From positions 2,294,001 through 2,358,000 of the forward strand of contig NZ_CP040899.1 in the NCBI RefSeq assembly GCF_006349365.1: a DNA stretch of 64,000 nt, in the 5' to 3' direction. Shown one piece after another: positions 9,148-17,081 of the stretch; positions within the stretch are counted from its first letter, which is position 1; each line of letters opens with the position of its first letter. Under the pieces are notes generated by a model. It worked only from the letters and a program-made list of their open reading frames with translations, made no database searches and was not told the origin of the DNA. The translations under genes were made by a program, and so were the position numbers. This stretch comes from Georgenia wutianyii. Lineage in GTDB: Bacteria > Actinomycetota > Actinomycetes > Actinomycetales > Actinomycetaceae.

Positions 9148-10176
9148 ATGAGGCGGACCAAGACCTTCACGCTCATCTCCACCGTCGCAGCCGCCAGCCT
9201 GCTGCTCGCAGCGTGCGGCGGGGACGACACGGACGGCGACGGCGGCGGCGGTGAGGCAGGGGGCAAGTCCATGCGTCTGGCCCTCAACCAGACCGAGGAG
9301 CACCCGTCGTACATCGCCCTGGACAACATGGGCACGGCGCTCGAGGAGGCCACCGACGGCCGCTGGAGCATCGACGTCTACCCGAACGAGACCCTCGGGG
9401 CGCAGGCCGAGGCCATGCAGCTCGTGGCCGACGGCTCCGTCGAGATGGCCATCGTCTCCGGCCCCCAGCTGGAGAACCTCAACCCCGACTTCGTCGTCTT
9501 CAACCTGCCCAAGGTCTTCGACGACGTCGAGCACCAGATGTCGGTCATCCACGACGAGGAGATCACCGGCGACCTGTACTCCTCCCTCGAGGAGTCCAAC
9601 AACATCACCGTGCTCGGTGGCTTCACCCAGGGCGCCCGCAGCGTCTACACGACCTTCGGTCCCGTCGAGACGCCGGCCGACCTCGCCGGCATGAAGCTGC
9701 GCGTCCAGGAGTCCGACCTCCACATCGCGATGGCCGAGGCGCTGGGCGCCTCCGCCACGCCGATGGCCTACGGCGAGCTCTACACCGGCCTGCAGTCCGG
9801 GGTCGTCGACGCCGCCGAGAACAACGAGGTCTCCTTCGCCACCCAGCGTCACTACGAGGTCGCCCCGTACTGGTCCCAGACCAACCACCTCGTCGGCCTG
9901 GACTACCTCATCATCAACACCGACGTCCTCGCCGAGATGTCCGACGAGGACCGCGCCGCCTTCGACGAGGTGTGGACCGCCGCGTACCAGGAGCACACCG
10001 AGCTCTGGACGACGGCCACCGAGGAGGCCATCGCCCAGGCCCAGGCCGGGGGCGCCACCTTCACCGAGGTCGACTCCGCAGCCTTCGACGCCGTCCTCGC
10101 GCCGCTGGCCGCCGAGTTCATCACGACCGAGACCCAGCAGGCGCTCTTCGACGCGGCCCGCAACGCAGCTCGCTGA
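9148..10176 (+). CDS. dctP: TRAP transporter solute-binding lipoprotein DctP
   Basis: A 342-residue extracytoplasmic binding protein. The ATG at 9148 gives a proper lipoprotein signal: Arg/Lys start, hydrophobic core and lipobox LLAAC with Cys23. Further upstream in-frame codons would bury this signal. The mature part has the DctP fold, including the conserved MKLRVQ segment whose Arg usually binds the ligand carboxylate, and the GVVDAAENNEVSF region. It captures an organic or sugar acid outside the cell and delivers it to DctQM, driven by the ion gradient. The sugar-acid genes on both sides suggest a hexuronate or aldonate ligand. It heads the dctPQM operon. Confidence 0.9.
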   Translation: MRRTKTFTLISTVAAASLLLAACGGDDTDGDGGGGEAGGKSMRLALNQTEEHPSYIALDNMGTALEEATDGRWSIDVYPNETLGAQAEAMQLVADGSVEMAIVSGPQLENLNPDFVVFNLPKVFDDVEHQMSVIHDEEITGDLYSSLEESNNITVLGGFTQGARSVYTTFGPVETPADLAGMKLRVQESDLHIAMAEALGASATPMAYGELYTGLQSGVVDAAENNEVSFATQRHYEVAPYWSQTNHLVGLDYLIINTDVLAEMSDEDRAAFDEVWTAAYQEHTELWTTATEEAIAQAQAGGATFTEVDSAAFDAVLAPLAAEFITTETQQALFDAARNAAR

Positions 10177-10235
10177 CCCGACAGTGGTGGCGGCGGGGCC
10201 TCCCCGCCGCCACCGCTCGCACTCGCGGAGGACCC

Positions 10236-10853
10236 ATGACTGACAACAACGCCGCCACCGGCCCTGACCCGACGCCGCAACCGGCGTCGGCGGCCGACCG
10301 GGGCACCACACCCCGCCCCCAGGGCGGCCCCATCGTCCGTGCCCTCGAGGCGGTGCGGAGCGTCATCGACCGCATCCTCGTCCTCATCTGCATCGTCACC
10401 TTCGTCGTCCTCGTCGTCGTCGTGTCGTGGCAGGTCATCTCGCGTCAGGTCGTGGGCACCCCGGCGACGTGGACGGAGGAGACCGCGCGGTACATCTTCG
10501 TCGTCCTCGCGCTCCTCGTCGCGGCGCTCGTCTTCTCCGAGCGGGGCCACATCGCTGTGGAGATCTTCGTCGAGCGGCTGCCCAAGCGCTTCCAGCTGGT
10601 GGTCGCGCTCGTCGTCGAGGCACTCGTCGTCGCGTTCGCGGTGTACGTGATGATCTACGGCGGCATCGCGGTCTCGCAGAACGCGTGGGGCCAGAACATC
10701 TCGACCCTGCCGTTGACCATCGGCCAGATCTATCTCGTCCTGCCCGTGAGCGGCGCCCTCATCACCTTCTTCTCGATCTGCCACGTCGTGGGCATGTTCG
10801 TGGGTACCGAGGACACCCTCCCGGACGTCGACGAGAACAACCAGGGAATCTGA
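10236..10853 (+). CDS. dctQ: TRAP transporter small permease DctQ
   Basis: A 205-residue protein with a hydrophilic N-terminal extension of about 45 residues followed by four hydrophobic segments, the DctQ arrangement. The block TWTEETARYIFV between the first two membrane segments is characteristic of the family. GGAGG sits 4 bases before the ATG. It forms the membrane complex with DctM, whose start lies 7 nt downstream. DctQ proteins are usually 160-190 residues; the N-terminal extension rich in Pro, Thr and Ala explains the extra length. Confidence 0.88.
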   Translation: MTDNNAATGPDPTPQPASAADRGTTPRPQGGPIVRALEAVRSVIDRILVLICIVTFVVLVVVVSWQVISRQVVGTPATWTEETARYIFVVLALLVAALVFSERGHIAVEIFVERLPKRFQLVVALVVEALVVAFAVYVMIYGGIAVSQNAWGQNISTLPLTIGQIYLVLPVSGALITFFSICHVVGMFVGTEDTLPDVDENNQGI

Positions 10854-10860
10854 GGCTCAC

Positions 10861-12176
10861 ATGGACCCCGTGACGCTCGCCACGATCATCCTTCTCGGCG
10901 GCATCGTCGTCGGGATCGCCATCGGTCTGCCGGTGGCCATCTCGATGGGCCTCCCCTCGGCCCTCGCCATCGTCGTCCTGCTCGGCTGGGACGGCGCCGC
11001 CCTCACCTCCGCCCAGCGGCTCTTCACCGGGAGCAACTCCTTCGCGCTCCTGGCGATCCCGTTCTTCATCCTCGCCGGCGGGTTGATGAACACCGGTGGC
11101 ATCGCCACCCGGCTCATCGACCTCGCCCAGGTCATCGCCGGCCGCCTGCCTGCCTCGCTGGCGCAGACGACCGTCGTCGCCAACGCGATGTTCGGTGCCG
11201 TCTCCGGCGCCTCGGTGGCCTCGGCCGCCGCCGTCGGGTCGGTCATGTCGCCCCCGATGAGGAAGGCCGGGTACGACCCGAACTTCTCGGCTGCCGTGAA
11301 CGCCGCCGCCTCCCCCGCCGGGATGCTCATCCCCCGAGCAACACCTTCATCATCTACGCGCTCGTCTCGAGCAGCTCCATCGCCGCGCTCTTCATGGCCG
11401 GCATCGGGCCAGGCCTCCTGTGGGCACTCGTCTGCATCATCATGGTCGCCGTCTACGCCCGGAAGCGGCCCGAGCTCAAGGCCGCGGAGCGCCCCACCGT
11501 CAAGCAGGCGCTCGTCGTCCTCGTGCGGGCCCTGCCCGCCCTCCTCATGATCGTCATCGTCATCGGGGGCATCCTCCAGGGCTACTTCACCGCGACGGAG
11601 TCGGCCGTCATCGCCGTGCTCTACTCCCTCGTCCTCGGCCTCGCCCAGCGCACCCTGCCGCTGCGCGCGTTGCCGGGCATCATCCTCGAGGCGGGCAAGA
11701 CGACGGCGATCGTCATGCTGCTCATCGGCGTCTCGAACATCCTCGCGTGGGTCCTGTCCGCCGCACGGATCCCCGAGCTCGTCGCCGACTCCCTCCTGGG
11801 GCTCACCGACAACAAGACGCTCATCCTCATCATCATCATGATCGTCCTGCTGCTCGCCGGTACGGTCATGGACCCGACGCCCGCCATCCTCATCTTCACG
11901 CCGATCTTCCTCCCGGTGGTCGTCGAGCTGGGCGTCAGCCCGATCCACTTCGGCACGATGATGGTCTTCAACATGTCCCTGGGGAACATCTCCCCGCCCG
12001 TGGGCAACAACTTGTTCGTCGCTGCCCGAGTCGGCAAGGTCCGCATCGAGCCGATGATCGGCCGCGTCATGCCCTTCTTCTGGGCGCTCACGCTCGCGCT
12101 GTTCGTCGTCGCCTTCGTGCCTCAGCTCTCGCTGTGGCTGCCGGAGGTCATGGGCCTCACCGCCGTCACCCCGTAG
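10861..12176 (+). pseudogene. dctM: TRAP transporter large permease DctM, frameshifted
   Basis: The frame opening with ATG at 10861 encodes typical DctM sequence up to SPAGMLIP near 11333. It then shifts: the correct continuation (NTFIIYALVSSSSIAALFMAG) is read in another frame that runs to a TAG at 12174-12176. The break falls at a run of five C bases (11331-11335); a sixth C would restore one 438-residue DctM of normal size, with about 11-12 membrane segments and intact family blocks on both sides. Either the large permease is inactivated in this strain or the homopolymer was misread in the assembly. No other lesions are visible in the gene, which favours a recent event or an error. Confidence 0.85.
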
Positions 12177-12192
12177 TCGGGCGGACGCAGTG

Positions 12193-12223
12193 ACGGGGGC
12201 GGTGGCCGAGGCCACCGCCCCCG
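12193..12223 (+). terminator. Rho-independent terminator after dctM
   Basis: A 15-bp GC-rich perfect stem (ACGGGGGCGGTGGCC with its complement) around a 1-3 nt turn, followed by TTTCC, 16 bp after the dctM stop. It ends the TRAP operon. Confidence 0.8.
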
Positions 12224-12290
12224 TTTCCGCGTTCCGGGAGCCTTGACAGACGGTCGCGGCGATCAACCTCGGGACCCTCCCCCTTCGCGC

Positions 12291-12329
12291 CGAGAGCTGG
12301 ATCCAGCACCGTGCAGGATCCAGCTCTCG
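12291..12329. repeat. Dispersed palindrome, family copy 1
   Basis: CGAGAGCTGGATCC at 12291-12304 is the exact complement of GGATCCAGCTCTCG at 12316-12329, and GCAC/GTGC pairs again inside the loop, leaving an almost perfect 18-bp stem. Related copies are at 12427 and 30309, with a half copy at 41911. Confidence 0.75.
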
Positions 12330-12426
12330 CGTGAGTGTGGGGCGAGGGTGGTGGGACGAGGGTGGTGGGTCGAGCCAGTGTGGGCGGGCCGGTCCCTGTC
12401 ACCGCCCTCCCCGCAGGCCTCCTCCT

Positions 12427-12476
12427 CACGCCGAGAGGTGGATCGTGCGCGGTCTTCACGATCCACCTCTGGCGTG
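12427..12476. repeat. Dispersed palindrome, family copy 2
   Basis: A 20-bp stem with one bulged G: CACGCC and AGAGGTGGATCGTG pair with CACGATCCACCTCT and GGCGTG. It lies 24 bp beyond the stop of the beta-helix gene and may serve as its terminator. Confidence 0.7.
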
Positions 12477-12499
12477 AGAGGGAGCATGGAAAGGGGTGC

Positions 12500-14200
12500 T
12501 CAGCGGGCGAGGCGGCGCTGGGCCTCGTAGAGGTCACGCACCGCCGTGGCGGTGACGTCGGTGACGTTCGCCAGTGCCTCGGCACCGCCCGGGTAGTCGG
12601 GCTTGAGACCGCTGGCCGCGTCCGCTGCCACCCCCGTGACGCCGACGGTCACACTGCGCGGGGCGACGTCGCCGACGGTGACCGCGTACGGGCGGTCGTT
12701 CAGGACGTCGATGCCCCAGTGGGCGAACCTGGCGCCGAAGTAGGGACCGGAGCGGGCGCTGCCCCCCATGGTCCCGGTGTTGATGAGGCGGATGTTCGTC
12801 CGGGCGTTCTCGAAGGGCAGCGCCCGGTGGGAGTCGAAGGTACCCTCGTAGAGGAATCCGTCCCGGTAGACGTTGCCGGAGGAGAGGCCCTCGACGTTGA
12901 GCCCGTGCAGGCGGGCGTCCTCACGAAGCTCGGTGTCGAACGGGCCCACCGTGAACCCCTGGACCAGGTTGTCGTGGGACTGCATCCGCATGACGAACGG
13001 GTGGTGGGTGGCACGCCCGGTGATCACCGTGCCCGAGACAGTCACCGACTTGGCGCCAGTGAACCCGAAGCCGACGTCGCAGTTCTCGACCTGTACGTCG
13101 CTCGCCCAGCAGTCGTGCGCGGCCTGGAAGTGCACGCCGTTGGAGCCGGGGTTCTGGTTGTGCGCCGTCTGCGGGAGCACGCGGTTGCGGATCGTCAGAC
13201 GCTCGACGCCGACCTCGGTGACGGTCGGTCCCAGGGCCCGCACCGTGGTCGGCCACTCCGCGCGCAGGTCGTGCTTCACCGGCTGCGCGAGCCGGACGGT
13301 GGTGGCGTCGAGCACTCGCTCGACGCGAACGGGCCACTGGAGCGTGCCGTACTGCGGGTAGAAGCCCTCGGTCCCCCGGACGAGCTGCGGCGCGCCGGCC
13401 GTCCAGTCGTAGGCCCGGGCTCCCTCGGTGTCGCCCGCGAGGTGGGTGAGCAGCGGCGCTCCGGGGTTGTCCGTCTCGAGGAGGACCATGTCACCCGCGC
13501 GCAGCCGCGCCGTCGTCGAGACGGTGAGATCGCGCGTGCCCCGCGGTGCCGGGGCGACGGACGCGAGCTGCGGGCCGGGGACGAAGCCCTCGGTACCGAG
13601 CCACTCCTCCTCCTCGAGCTTGCGCAGCACCGGCTCGGGGATCACCCAGATCTGGCCGCCGGCCCAGGACCAGCGCTCCTGCTTCTGCTGGACCTGCCAG
13701 TTGCTGCGGTAGCCCTCCTTGAGGGGACGGGAGAAGTAGAGCACCGTGTTGCGCCGGTTGGCGCCGCGCAGCACGACGTTGGACCAGTGCATCCACACCG
13801 GTCCGCTGAGGTGGTACGTCCCGGCCGGCACGAGGACGACGCCGCCCCCCTGCTCCCCGGCGGCCCTGACTGCGGCGTTGAAGGCAACGACGTCGTCGGT
13901 GGTGCCGTCGCCCTTCGCCCCGAAGTTCCGCACGTTCGCGACAACACGCGGCGTGGGTGTGCGAGCGCCCTGGTGGTAGCCCGCCCCGGTGAAGTCGGCG
14001 AGTAGCTCGTGGCTCGCGGGAGAGCGCAACCACTCGGTGAGCAGCGTCGTCGACAGGTCGGTGCCTGTTCTCGGCCCTCGCGGTAGTGGTCCCGCGGCGG
14101 CGGGAGCACCTCCCACGACCGAGCCGATCGCAGCGGTCGCGGCCGCGCCTGCGGCGAGCCCGAGAACCGTTCTTCTGGAGATGTCTGTCGTCGCGTCCAA
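12500..14200 (-). CDS. Tat-exported right-handed beta-helix protein (pectate-lyase/GH28-like superfamily)
   Basis: A 566-residue protein. A TTG start at 14200 is chosen because GGGGGA precedes it by 5 nt and the twin-arginine signal SRRTVLGLAAGAAA then begins at residue 8; longer forms would bury it. The mature N-terminus has the Pectate_lyase_3 signature (VRNFGAKGDGTTDD ... VLVPAGTYHLSGPV), followed by beta-helix turns rich in Asn, Gly and Val. Relatives cleave or bind polyuronides and other acidic glycans, but no family-specific catalytic set could be assigned. Export by Tat and its position in the uronate locus suggest release of uronic acids from a polysaccharide. It is divergent from a tat operon and shares an operator region with it. 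Confidence 0.8.
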   Translation of the reverse strand: MDATTDISRRTVLGLAAGAAATAAIGSVVGGAPAAAGPLPRGPRTGTDLSTTLLTEWLRSPASHELLADFTGAGYHQGARTPTPRVVANVRNFGAKGDGTTDDVVAFNAAVRAAGEQGGGVVLVPAGTYHLSGPVWMHWSNVVLRGANRRNTVLYFSRPLKEGYRSNWQVQQKQERWSWAGGQIWVIPEPVLRKLEEEEWLGTEGFVPGPQLASVAPAPRGTRDLTVSTTARLRAGDMVLLETDNPGAPLLTHLAGDTEGARAYDWTAGAPQLVRGTEGFYPQYGTLQWPVRVERVLDATTVRLAQPVKHDLRAEWPTTVRALGPTVTEVGVERLTIRNRVLPQTAHNQNPGSNGVHFQAAHDCWASDVQVENCDVGFGFTGAKSVTVSGTVITGRATHHPFVMRMQSHDNLVQGFTVGPFDTELREDARLHGLNVEGLSSGNVYRDGFLYEGTFDSHRALPFENARTNIRLINTGTMGGSARSGPYFGARFAHWGIDVLNDRPYAVTVGDVAPRSVTVGVTGVAADAASGLKPDYPGGAEALANVTDVTATAVRDLYEAQRRLAR

Positions 14201-14269
14201 GGTGTCCCCCGTCGTCGTTGTCGTGGTGGAGGCCCAGGGCACCAGACGGGCGCCTGCCGCGACCAGCGG

Positions 14270-14284
14270 TTGCCATGCCTTGCC
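14270..14284. promoter_or_regulatory. Operator candidate: two 10-bp direct repeats (TTGCC)
   Basis: TTGCCATGCC at 14270 followed by TTGCC at 14280, nearly identical to the first 15 bases of the uxaC/larA array. Read towards the beta-helix gene the half-site is GGCAA. It also ends 17 bp before the tat promoter -35. Confidence 0.6.
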
Positions 14285-14301
14285 GGGTACTGAACCCGCT
14301 C

Positions 14302-14329
14302 TTGACACGGGCGAAGCGGACGATAGGCT
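14302..14329 (+). promoter_or_regulatory. Promoter candidate for tatACB
   Basis: A perfect TTGACA at 14302-14307, 16-bp spacer, TAGGCT at 14324-14329. Transcription would start about 100 bp before the tatA GTG. Confidence 0.6.
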
Positions 14330-14433
14330 CACGAATCACGTAAGGCGCTTTGGCGGGTTAGGCGATGTCGCCTTCAGAAGTCGAAGCACCGCCCGTGCCA
14401 CGAACCCGTGCAATGACGCTGTGGAGGCGTGCC

Positions 14434-14667
14434 GTGAGAACACCCAGCCTGTGGGCGATCATCGTCCTCGTCATCGTCGTCCTCGTGCTCTTCGGTGCGC
14501 GTCGACTCCCCGACGTCGCCGCGAGCGTCGGGAAGTCGCTGAAGATCTTCAAGAGCGAGATCAAGGACCTCACCGCGGACGACGACGCGCCCGCGGCCGC
14601 CCCCACCGCGTCGCAGACGCCGGGCAGCCACGCGACCGCGGCGCGCGGCGAGCACCGCACCCCCTGA
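14434..14667 (+). CDS. tatA: Sec-independent protein translocase TatA
   Basis: A 77-residue TatA. The GTG at 14434 is preferred over in-frame ATGs at 14365 and 14413 because GGAGG lies 6 nt upstream and the protein then begins directly before the single membrane segment ([18 protein letters not shown]). The hinge FGARRLPD and the amphipathic helix with [12 protein letters not shown] are classical TatA features; the acidic, Ala/Pro-rich tail is variable in the family. TatA oligomers form the passage for folded, cofactor-bearing proteins. It is followed by tatC after 7 nt and by a tatB-like gene, and is divergent from a Tat substrate. Confidence 0.9.
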   Translation: MRTPSLWAIIVLVIVVLVLFGARRLPDVAASVGKSLKIFKSEIKDLTADDDAPAAAPTASQTPGSHATAARGEHRTP

Positions 14668-14674
14668 CCCTGCC

Positions 14675-15469
14675 ATGGTGGCGACACCGCTGAGCACGGC
14701 ACAGGGCGCACGGAGACGTCGGCGATCCGCCGACGGCCGGATGCCCCTGGCCGACCACCTGCGCGAGCTGCGCCGACGGTTCCTCCTCGCGGCGCTCGGC
14801 ATCGTCGTCGGCGCGGTCGCGGGCTGGTTCCTCTACCCCTGGTTCTTCGCCGCGATCAACGCCCCGATGGAGGCGATCGCCGATCGCGGGCAGGGCGCGG
14901 CGATCAACTTCGGGACCGTGGGCGGCGCTTTCGACATGCGGATCCGGCTCTCGCTGTTCATCGGGCTGTTCGTCTCCAGCCCGTGGTGGGTGGGGCAGAT
15001 CTTTGCCTTCGTCTCCCCCGGCCTCACTCGCAAGGAGCGCCGCACGGCGATCGGCTTCGGGGTGGCGGGCGCGGTGCTCTTCCTCGCCGGCGGTGCGCTG
15101 GGCTGGCTCGTGCTGCCCAACGCGGTCACCGTCCTCACCGCCTTCACCCCCGACGACGCCGTCAACCTCATCGACGCGCGCACCTACCTGAGCTTCTTCA
15201 CCCGGGTCATGCTCGTCTTCGGGGTGGCGTTCCTCCTGCCGGTGGTCATGGTCGCGCTCAACGCCGCGGGACTCGTCTCCGGCCGCACGTTCCTGGGGGC
15301 GTGGCGCTGGCTCGTGCTGCTCGCCTTCCTCTTCGCCGCCGTCGCCAACCCGCTGCCCGACGCCTGGTCCATGATCGCGATGGCCCTGCCGATCTGCGCC
15401 CTGTTCTTCGGGGCGATCGGCATCGCCCTGTGGTCCGACCGGCGTCGCGCCCGACGTCGTCCCGCCTGA
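14675..15469 (+). CDS. tatC: Sec-independent protein translocase TatC
   Basis: A 264-residue, six-segment membrane protein. The cytoplasmic N-terminal motif PLADHLRELRRRF and the first-loop FVSPGLTRKER (with the signal-peptide-contacting Glu) are diagnostic for TatC, the receptor for twin-arginine signals. In the last helix the usual Pro-Asp pair is kept (VANPLPDAWS), but the acidic residue normally following ALPxxxLF is replaced by Phe, which is a departure from most TatC proteins. It probably works with the flanking TatA and TatB. Whether it is the housekeeping copy or an accessory one cannot be decided from this window. Confidence 0.92.
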   Translation: MVATPLSTAQGARRRRRSADGRMPLADHLRELRRRFLLAALGIVVGAVAGWFLYPWFFAAINAPMEAIADRGQGAAINFGTVGGAFDMRIRLSLFIGLFVSSPWWVGQIFAFVSPGLTRKERRTAIGFGVAGAVLFLAGGALGWLVLPNAVTVLTAFTPDDAVNLIDARTYLSFFTRVMLVFGVAFLLPVVMVALNAAGLVSGRTFLGAWRWLVLLAFLFAAVANPLPDAWSMIAMALPICALFFGAIGIALWSDRRRARRRPA

Positions 15470-15477
15470 GGTCCTTC

Positions 15478-15792
15478 ATGCCTGTCAACGGTGCCGAGCT
15501 GCTCGTCCTCGTCGTCCTCGCCGTCGTCCTCGTCGGCCCGGAGCGGCTGCCCGAGTACGCGCGCAAGCTGGCCGGGCTCGTCGTCGCCCTCAAGCGTCTG
15601 GCGGCCGAGGGTTCCGAGCGCGTCCGCGCGGAGCTCGGCGACGAGATCGCCGACCTCCAGGCGCTCGACCCGCGCCAGTACGACCCCCGGCGCATCGTGA
15701 GGGAGGCGCTGGCCGACCCGCCGACGCCGAGCCCGCGCGCGGCTGCGCGGCCGACCCAGGGCGCCGTCGTCTTCGACACCGAGGCGACCTGA
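15478..15792 (+). CDS. tatB: TatB-like twin-arginine translocase subunit
   Basis: A 104-residue protein starting at ATG 15478, 8 nt after tatC. The single N-terminal membrane segment (ELLVLVVLAVVLVG) leads into GPERLPEYARKLA, the GPxxLP hinge and amphipathic helix typical of TatB rather than TatA. A charged helical part follows and then a Pro-rich tail. TatB couples TatC to substrate. In many actinobacteria tatB lies away from tatAC, so a contiguous tatA-tatC-tatB unit is notable. A repeat array begins 21 bp beyond its stop. Confidence 0.85.
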   Translation: MPVNGAELLVLVVLAVVLVGPERLPEYARKLAGLVVALKRLAAEGSERVRAELGDEIADLQALDPRQYDPRRIVREALADPPTPSPRAAARPTQGAVVFDTEAT

Positions 15793-15813
15793 GCGGGTCT
15801 CGCCCGTCGTCCT

Positions 15814-15921
15814 GCAGAAGTCGGCTCTCGCGCGAAAGTCCGCTCTCGCGCGAAAGTCCGCTCTCGCGCACAACTCCGCTGTCGCGCGGAAGTCCGCTCT
15901 CGCGCACAAGTCGGCTCTCGC
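15814..15921. repeat. Six tandem 18-bp repeats downstream of tatB
   Basis: Units start at 15814, 15832, 15850, 15868, 15886 and 15904; the commonest form is GCGAAAGTCCGCTCTCGC. Variation is mostly in positions 3-6 (gaaa, acaa, agaa, ggaa) and at the central CC/CG. No unique spacers separate the units, so it is not a CRISPR. The same 18-bp unit occurs inside oleBC at 38424-38576. Confidence 0.9.
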
Positions 15922-15952
15922 GGGTGGGTGGGGGCGGGGCGGGGTGGGGTGG

Positions 15953-16987
15953 TCAGGTGAGGTGGGCCGGGGTGACAGCGCGGCCGGTGGCGGCGGCCTC
16001 GTAGATGGCGCAGAGCAGCCGCACGGTCCGTGCGGCCTCGTGGACGTCGACGAGGGGCGCCGTACCGGAGTCCAGCGCGTCGAGGACGTCGCGCCACTGG
16101 GCGACGTGCCCGTCGAGGTCGACGGTCGGCGCGGACACACCCGCCAGGCTCACCGGCCGGACCGGGAGCTCGGGGGCGGGGACCTCGGGGACGTCCCAGG
16201 TGAGGAACCTGCTCTGGCCCACGCTCACCGAGCCGCCGGTGAAGTCGAGATCGATCGTCCCGGCCCGTCCCGGCGGCGTGGCGGTCGAGAGGGTGAGAGC
16301 GCCGAGCGCGCCGCTGGCGAACCTCAGGGTGGCGACCGCGGTGTCCTCCGCGTCCATCGTCTGCCCCAGCGTGGCGACCTGAGCCGTGACTTCGACGACC
16401 TCGCCCGCGAGCCACAGGAGCACGTCGATGTTGTGCACCCCCTGATTCATCACCACGCCGCCGCCGAGCTCCTGCGAGCGCCGCCAGTCGGCGGACGCGT
16501 AGTAGGCGGTGGTGCGGTACCCGTGCACGTGGGTGCGGGCGAGGCGCAGGTCCCCGAGCCGGCCGCTGTCCACCATGGCCTTGAGCTGCGCGTGCGCCGG
16601 GTCGAAGCGGTGCTGGGAGATCATCGAGACCGTCCGGCCCCTCTGCTCCGCCGACGTGACGATCGCGTCCACATCCGCGACGCTCAGCGCCATCGGCTTC
16701 TCCACGACGACGTCCTTGCCGGCGTCCAGCACCTCCAGGACGTCGCGCGCGTGGAACTCGCTGGGTGAGCAGGAGACGACGACGTCGACGTCGGGGCTGC
16801 GCACCACATCGGCCGCGCTGCGCTGGTCCGCCTCGGGCCACCCGACCGCGGCGGCGGCCGCCAGGCTCCCGCCGCTGAAGGCGACGAGCTCGGCCCGGTC
16901 GCGCAGCTCGTGCAGCGCCTGGGCATGGGTCACCCCGATGGCGCCCAGCCCGACGATGCCGACTCCGACCCGCTGCGTGCTGCCCAT
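15953..16987 (-). CDS. Gfo/Idh/MocA-family oxidoreductase
   Basis: A 344-residue NAD(P)-dependent oxidoreductase. The Rossmann motif GIVGLGAIGVTHAQAL is near residue 10, the family's EKPMALS block with catalytic Lys near 95, and the C-terminal domain carries VMNQGVHNIDVLLWLAG with the conserved His. GAGGAGG lies just before the ATG at 16987. The family oxidises or reduces sugars, sugar acids, inositols and related compounds, so the exact substrate is open. It follows gnd on the same strand but a strong hairpin separates the two. Its position makes a sugar or uronate substrate likely. Confidence 0.82.
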   Translation of the reverse strand: MGSTQRVGVGIVGLGAIGVTHAQALHELRDRAELVAFSGGSLAAAAAVGWPEADQRSAADVVRSPDVDVVVSCSPSEFHARDVLEVLDAGKDVVVEKPMALSVADVDAIVTSAEQRGRTVSMISQHRFDPAHAQLKAMVDSGRLGDLRLARTHVHGYRTTAYYASADWRRSQELGGGVVMNQGVHNIDVLLWLAGEVVEVTAQVATLGQTMDAEDTAVATLRFASGALGALTLSTATPPGRAGTIDLDFTGGSVSVGQSRFLTWDVPEVPAPELPVRPVSLAGVSAPTVDLDGHVAQWRDVLDALDSGTAPLVDVHEAARTVRLLCAIYEAAATGRAVTPAHLT

Positions 16988-17035
16988 GCGTCCTCCTCGA
17001 GTGCTGCTGTGCCCGTGGACCACGGCCCACGGTGC

Positions 17036-17073
17036 GGAGCAGGCCCGCCCCCGGCCGGGGACGGGCCTGCTCC
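17036..17073 (-). terminator. Hairpin terminator after gnd
   Basis: GGAGCAGGCCCG pairs with CGGGCCTGCTCC (12 bp), with an inner CCCCGG/CCGGGG stem. It begins 9 bp beyond the gnd stop and lies before the oxidoreductase start. Confidence 0.7.
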
Positions 17074-17081
17074 GAGAACGG

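Larger units (their letters stand above)
12177..12499. other. Convergent intergenic region carrying a terminator and two palindromes
   Basis: A 323-bp gap between the convergent dctM and beta-helix genes. It holds the dctM terminator and two members of the GAGAGCTGGATC-type palindrome family. Between them is a purine-rich direct duplication (gggtggtgggacgag-like). No gene is supported. Confidence 0.7.

Noticed and set aside
10857..12266. A minus strand open frame of about 470 codons opposite dctM
   Set aside because: Low-complexity Asp/Glu/Arg composition typical of antisense of a GC-rich membrane gene; it does not resolve the dctM frameshift.
15814..15921. Possible CRISPR array
   Set aside because: Units are only 18 bp and contiguous with no spacers, and no cas genes are present.
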